Assembly (NCBI GenBank): GCA_964477445.1 | Contig: CAYZED010000006.1 | Span: 62,001-126,000, forward strand | DNA: 64,000 bases | Direction: 5' to 3' | Source of the DNA: CAYZED01 sp964477445 | GTDB taxonomy: Bacteria; Bacillota; Clostridia; Lutisporales; Lutisporaceae | Shown here: positions 60,035 to 64,000 of the stretch, piece by piece | Layout of the letters: each line of letters opens with the position of its first letter | Position numbering within the stretch: position 1 is the first letter of the stretch | Made by a program: the position numbers and the translations under genes | The notes under the pieces: model-generated | Database searches by the model: none | What the model saw: only the letters and a program-made list of their open reading frames with translations | What the model was told of the DNA's origin: nothing

Positions 60035-61870
60035 TTACTTCCTTCTATATGGCTTTACGAGTGCTTTTGGTCCAAAACCTATTAGATCTTCGCGCCCTGC
60101 TAATTGCAATGCTTTCAAGACAACTTTGTAATTCTTTGGATCTCTGTATTGAATTAAAGCTTTTTGCATAGCTTTTTCTTCAACACTTCTAGGGACATAG
60201 ATTTGTCTCATGTTTCTAGGGTCTAGTCCTGTGTAATACATCACAGTCGACAATGTTCCTGGTGTTGGATAAAACTCTTGAATCTGTTCTGGATTATAAC
60301 CCATATCTCGAACATACTCAGCTAAATTTATAGCAGCTTTTAAATCAGAACCAGGATGTCCTGAAATCAGATATGGAACTAAGTACTGATTCATTTTGCA
60401 TTTTCTATTCATATCCATATATTCTTCTTTAAATTCATCAAAAACACTTATTTGAGTTTTTCCCATACAAGATAAAACATAATCATCTGAATGTTCTGGC
60501 GCCACCTTTAATTGACCACTAATATGATGAGAAACTAACTCTCGAAGAAACGTTTTTTTTCTATCAAGCATAATGTAATCAAATCTTAATCCAGATCTAA
60601 TGAATACCTTTTTTATTCCTGGGGTTTCTCTAAGTCTCTTAAGCATTCCAACCATCTCTGAGTGATCAACTTCAAGGTTCTTACAAGGTTCAGGGTACAT
60701 GCATTGTTTTTTCTTACATACTCCATCTTTCAGCTGTTTTCTACATGATGGTTTTCGGAAGTTAGCAGTTGGCCCACCAACATCATGAATATATCCTTTG
60801 AAATCTTTAAATGAAAGAAAACTCTTTGCTTCTTCAACAATTGAATCAACGCTTCTTGGTTGGATAGTTCTTCCTTGATGAAAATTCAATGCACAAAAAC
60901 TGCACCCTCCAAAACAACCTCTTTGTGCAGTAATACTGAACTTTACTTCTGTTAGAGCTGGTATACCTCCCATAGCGCTATACATTGGATGCCATTCCCT
61001 CTTAAATCTAATAGAATATATCTCATCCATTTCTTCTTGAGAAAGTGGCTCTGCTGGCCTATTTTGGACTAAAAATCTATCTCCATGTGGTTGAATAATC
61101 GCTTTCCCATTAATATGATCTTGTTCTTCAGCTTCACTATTAAACGCTTGTGCATGTTTTTTCATATCTTCACTTACTTCATCAAATGAAGGAATAAATA
61201 TTGAGTCATGAATATCAAATGGTGTCTTTGTGGCAAAACAAGTACCATCAACATAAACAATATGCTCTGGCAAAAGACCTCCAGCTAAAGCTTCAGCAAT
61301 CTGAATTATCGGGCGCTCACCCATTCCATAAATTAACAAATCTGCTTTGCTATCAAATAGCAATGACCGCCGGACTCTATCTTCCCAAAAATCATAATGA
61401 GCAAATCTCCGAAGACTAGCTTCTACTCCACCAATTACTATAGGAATGTTACCATATGCTTCTCTTATTTTATTACAGTAAACTATTGTCGCGCGGTCTG
61501 GTCTATATCCTGATTTACCTCCTGGTGAAAAAACATCTTCTTTTCTGTGTTTCTTTGATGCGGTGTAGTGGTTTACCATTGAATCTATGTTGCCAGCCGT
61601 GACTAAAAACGCTAGTTTTGGCCTTCCAAGCTTCATGAAATCATTTTTATCTTTCCAGTTTGGTTGAGCAATAATTCCTACTGAATAACCGTTATGCTCA
61701 AGCCATCTAGCAATAATCGCATGCCCAAAACTTGGGTGATCTACATATGCATCACCTGATACCAGAACAAAATCTAGTTGTTCAATATTTCTTCTTCTCA
61801 TGTCATCTTCGGTAACTACTAAAAATTCTAACGCATCAGTGTGCTCAATTTTTTCAATTTTGTTTGTCAT
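60035..61870 (-). CDS. YgiQ family radical SAM protein
   Basis: 611 residues with GAGG before ATG. An N-terminal UPF0313-type domain (QLDFVLVSGDAYVDHPSFGH) is followed by the radical-SAM cluster in QRGCFGGCSFCALNFH, then a Cys-rich insertion (KDGVCKKKQCMYPEPCKN) and the C-terminal QEFYPTPGTLSTVMYYTG. Length and order match YgiQ. The reaction is unknown; the family is widespread in anaerobes. It stands alone, with 113 bp to the cyclodeaminase-like gene. Confidence 0.94.
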   Translation of the reverse strand: MTNKIEKIEHTDALEFLVVTEDDMRRRNIEQLDFVLVSGDAYVDHPSFGHAIIARWLEHNGYSVGIIAQPNWKDKNDFMKLGRPKLAFLVTAGNIDSMVNHYTASKKHRKEDVFSPGGKSGYRPDRATIVYCNKIREAYGNIPIVIGGVEASLRRFAHYDFWEDRVRRSLLFDSKADLLIYGMGERPIIQIAEALAGGLLPEHIVYVDGTCFATKTPFDIHDSIFIPSFDEVSEDMKKHAQAFNSEAEEQDHINGKAIIQPHGDRFLVQNRPAEPLSQEEMDEIYSIRFKREWHPMYSAMGGIPALTEVKFSITAQRGCFGGCSFCALNFHQGRTIQPRSVDSIVEEAKSFLSFKDFKGYIHDVGGPTANFRKPSCRKQLKDGVCKKKQCMYPEPCKNLEVDHSEMVGMLKRLRETPGIKKVFIRSGLRFDYIMLDRKKTFLRELVSHHISGQLKVAPEHSDDYVLSCMGKTQISVFDEFKEEYMDMNRKCKMNQYLVPYLISGHPGSDLKAAINLAEYVRDMGYNPEQIQEFYPTPGTLSTVMYYTGLDPRNMRQIYVPRSVEEKAMQKALIQYRDPKNYKVVLKALQLAGREDLIGFGPKALVKPYRRK

Positions 61871-61995
61871 ATATTTATTTTTTTTACCTCTCTGATCTGC
61901 TATAAATTTAGCTAATTACTTCACAGCAGAATATAACAATTCATTACGATTTAGTAAGCTCTAATTAATGTAAGCCTCAATATAACAATTATGCT

Positions 61996-62433
61996 CTACA
62001 TTATTAAAAGAACTACACCAAATGAAATAAATAAATTCAAAACACCTGTTAAAATAAGAACAATATCAAAAGTTTTATCACTTACTTTAACAGCATTTTT
62101 TGCTTCATTAACATCTACATTATTTCTCATTTTGAGCTTTTCAACGTAATCATCATTTACTGCCATAGCACTTTTATTTTCTTTAATTCTTCTTTTTAAA
62201 TACGAGAAGTCTTTATTGATCTTGTACCCCCCAAATGCTGCCGAAAATATTCCTATAAAAAAGAATGCATCTGCTGAATAAGAAATAATATTAAACGTAT
62301 TGAATAAAGCCGCTGAGCGAACTCCATCAACTTTTAGTGCGATTAAACCAATTATCACTGCAAGTGTGAATTGGATTAACATAACTCTAATTAGTAGTAT
62401 CATTGCATTTTTAATCTTTAAAAAATCTATCAT
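61996..62433 (-). CDS. Hypothetical four-helix membrane protein
   Basis: 145 residues, GGAGG before ATG. Hydrophobic helices lie at about 8-32, 43-66 and 122-144, with a basic cytoplasmic segment at about 75-118 (NKDFSYLKRRIKENKSAM). I do not recognise a family with confidence; a DUF3899-like small membrane protein is one possibility. It lies alone between gltX and the YgiQ gene. No function is proposed. Confidence 0.7.
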   Translation of the reverse strand: MIDFLKIKNAMILLIRVMLIQFTLAVIIGLIALKVDGVRSAALFNTFNIISYSADAFFFIGIFSAAFGGYKINKDFSYLKRRIKENKSAMAVNDDYVEKLKMRNNVDVNEAKNAVKVSDKTFDIVLILTGVLNLFISFGVVLLIM

Positions 62434-62540
62434 TTTTTTCCTCCATAATTTTTATATTTTTGACCATTATTTCTCTCATAAGCTGCCATCTTATTATACC
62501 ACTTTGTCGAACTACTTCCATGAAATCTTATATACACAAA

Positions 62541-62577
62541 GGAGCATATACTACCATTATATAGCAGCACACACTCC
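62541..62577 (-). terminator. Long G-U-rich hairpin after gltX
   Basis: A 17-bp stem, GGAGCATATACTACCAT (62541-62557) with ATAGCAGCACACACTCC (62561-62577). It is fully paired only in minus-strand RNA, where six pairs are G-U. A weak T-rich tail follows. It probably ends gltX transcription. Confidence 0.65.
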
Positions 62578-62616
62578 CAAACTATTAATATAAACATCAC
62601 TTAACAAATTTTTTAA

Positions 62617-63999
62617 TTATTTATACTGATTCGCACAGCCAGTTAATCTTGCGAGTGTATGTTTAGTTCCCATAACTTGCATTATCTCATACATGTCTGG
62701 TGTGTTTTTTCTGTTTGTGAGTGCCACACGAATTATTCCTGTGACATCCCCAATATGGCCTTTATATTCACTTGGGTTTTTCTTGAACATCTTCATGTTT
62801 GCAGCATATCCAAGCTCTTCACAAAATGTTTTTATTCTGTCAAACCATTCATCTTTAGTATCGTTTTCGTTATATATCTCACTATATCTTTCAAGGATTC
62901 TTACTATTTCTGAAGGTAATATAGCATCTGTTAATTGTCTGCCTTGGTTTTCGAGATCTTTTTCAAACAAATTATCATAGAAATAAAAAATTTGACTTCT
63001 TACATCACTCCATTTTCCAAAATCTTTTCTAGGCTTTTCGTTATTTCTCTCGATGTTAAGTATTCTCATACTATATTCTGATCGTTCTAAAAGCAATTCA
63101 TATAAATCTTTGTCAAATTCATTTGACCAAGCGAGAGTTTTTTCGAAGACTTCCTTAGCATTATATTTCGCAATTATTTCTTTGCTGATATCTGTCAATT
63201 TCACAATGTCAAACAACGAACCAGATATACTCATATTCTCAAGCTTAACTTCGAACTCAGCATAGTTAGTTTCAGGATTTTCGCGTCTCCAATCCTCAAA
63301 GCTTGAATTCACTAAATTCAGTAAATACTCAATTACTGCATCATTAGGGTAACCCTGTTCATGATAATAAGTGACTGCTGCTTCTGGATCTTTTCGTTTA
63401 CTGAGCTTGCGTTTGCTAGTATCTTCCATTTTCATGATTGGTGAAATATGTGCATATTTCGGGGGATCCCAGCCAAGTATTTGAAATAGTTGTATATGTA
63501 AAGGAATAGAAGACAACCATTCATCTCCTCTAATAACATGCGTTGTTCTCATAAAGTGATCATCAACTGCGTGTGCAAAATGATAAGTTGGAATTCCGTC
63601 CGATTTCAAAATGACAGTATCCTGATCATTCTCTGGAATTTCCACTCTTCCTCTAATTAAATCTTCAAGAACAATTCTAACTTCTGGATCACCATTTGAT
63701 CTAAGTCTGATAACAAACGGTTTTTTTTCTGACAAAAACTTCGTTACTTCATCAAGTCTAATATCTCTATGTTTGGCCCATTTACCATAATAACCAGGTC
63801 TAATTTTCAAAGTTTCCTGCTCAGATCTTGAAGAAGCCAATTCTTCTTCGGTACAAAAACAAGGATATGCATGCCCTTCTTGGACTAATTTTTTAATAAA
63901 TGTCTGATATATTTCTTTTCTTTCACTTTGCTTATACGGACCATATATGCCTTTATATTCATCCATCGATGTCATTCCTTCATCGAAATAGATATTAAA
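62617..63999 (-). CDS. gltX: Glutamyl-tRNA synthetase, N-terminus cut by window edge
   Basis: 461 residues are visible; the Rossmann-fold start with the HIGH motif lies beyond the right end. The class-Ia signature is seen from FDEGMTSMDEYKGIYGPYKQ onward: LRLRS-type RLRSNGDPEVRIVLEDLIRG, HVIRGDEWLSSIPLHIQLF and the KMSKS variant KRKLSKRKDPE. The C-terminal region (DVTGIIRVALTNRKNTPD, GTKHTLARL) fits the clostridial type with a long anticodon-binding part. It attaches glutamate to tRNA-Glu, and perhaps to tRNA-Gln followed by amidation. The long hairpin at 62541-62577 probably ends the transcript. Confidence 0.94.
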   Translation of the reverse strand, partial: FNIYFDEGMTSMDEYKGIYGPYKQSERKEIYQTFIKKLVQEGHAYPCFCTEEELASSRSEQETLKIRPGYYGKWAKHRDIRLDEVTKFLSEKKPFVIRLRSNGDPEVRIVLEDLIRGRVEIPENDQDTVILKSDGIPTYHFAHAVDDHFMRTTHVIRGDEWLSSIPLHIQLFQILGWDPPKYAHISPIMKMEDTSKRKLSKRKDPEAAVTYYHEQGYPNDAVIEYLLNLVNSSFEDWRRENPETNYAEFEVKLENMSISGSLFDIVKLTDISKEIIAKYNAKEVFEKTLAWSNEFDKDLYELLLERSEYSMRILNIERNNEKPRKDFGKWSDVRSQIFYFYDNLFEKDLENQGRQLTDAILPSEIVRILERYSEIYNENDTKDEWFDRIKTFCEELGYAANMKMFKKNPSEYKGHIGDVTGIIRVALTNRKNTPDMYEIMQVMGTKHTLARLTGCANQYK

Positions 64000-64000
64000 C

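Overview
The window is AT-rich DNA from a low-GC Gram-positive bacterium of the class Clostridia. The evidence is an lta-synthase-type enzyme, a DegS/DegU pair, L27 with the cleavable Firmicutes N-terminal extension next to its protease Prp, a Spo0B-like gene between rpmA and obg, the MreC-MreD-PBP2-MinCDE block, and the TIGR03960/TIGR03936/RNase G/L21/Prp/L27/Obg/YhbY/NadD/YqeK/RsfS gene order. No species can be named. The sequence is a scaffold with seven 10-N gaps and one 100-N gap. Several gaps lie inside single genes and look close to zero length.

Layout. 1-3.7 kb: a truncated FtsA-like ATPase, a GNAT acetyltransferase, Kbl (2-amino-3-ketobutyrate CoA ligase) and a fumarylacetoacetase-family enzyme. 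3.8-5.9 kb: the thiamine transporter gene thiT, separated from its TPP riboswitch and terminator by about 1.25 kb of nested palindromic repeats, the most unusual feature here. 5.9-11.9 kb: a cupin, an LTA-synthase-like protein, and a DUF1015/serA/aminotransferase operon. 12-14.5 kb: a Nudix hydrolase, PlsC, and an ECF S component with a short leader that could fold as a pseudoknot. 14.5-31.2 kb: a long minus-strand housekeeping block from DUF4321, Maf, MreCD, PBP2 and MinCDE through two radical-SAM proteins, RNase G, L21, Prp, L27, a Spo0B-like protein, Obg, YhbY, NadD, YqeK and RsfS. The larger radical-SAM gene carries a -1 frame disruption. 31.4-37.4 kb: a lytic transglycosylase, a KimA-like transporter, a MerR regulator, a Glu/Leu-type dehydrogenase and a divergent TetR regulator. 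37.4-46 kb: lpdA-gcvPB-gcvPA-gcvH-gcvT under a tandem glycine riboswitch, with lipA divergent and lipB nearby. 46-54.3 kb: tRNA-Leu(GAG), an oligopeptide-binding lipoprotein, a second transglycosylase, CoaE, PolA, an ECF sigma factor with a probable membrane anti-sigma factor, and tRNA-Leu(CAA). 54.3-64 kb: a CBS/CorC membrane protein, a flavin reductase, DegU/DegS, CheW, a DUF896 protein with a His-rich tail, a cyclodeaminase-like protein, YgiQ and a truncated GltX.

A metabolic theme is one-carbon and amino-acid metabolism. Kbl makes glycine from threonine-derived aminoketobutyrate, the serA-linked operon works at serine, the glycine cleavage system is sensed by its own riboswitch, and LipA/LipB supply the lipoate that GcvH needs. 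Two vitamin-type ECF S components occur without a local energizing module, so they probably share one encoded elsewhere.
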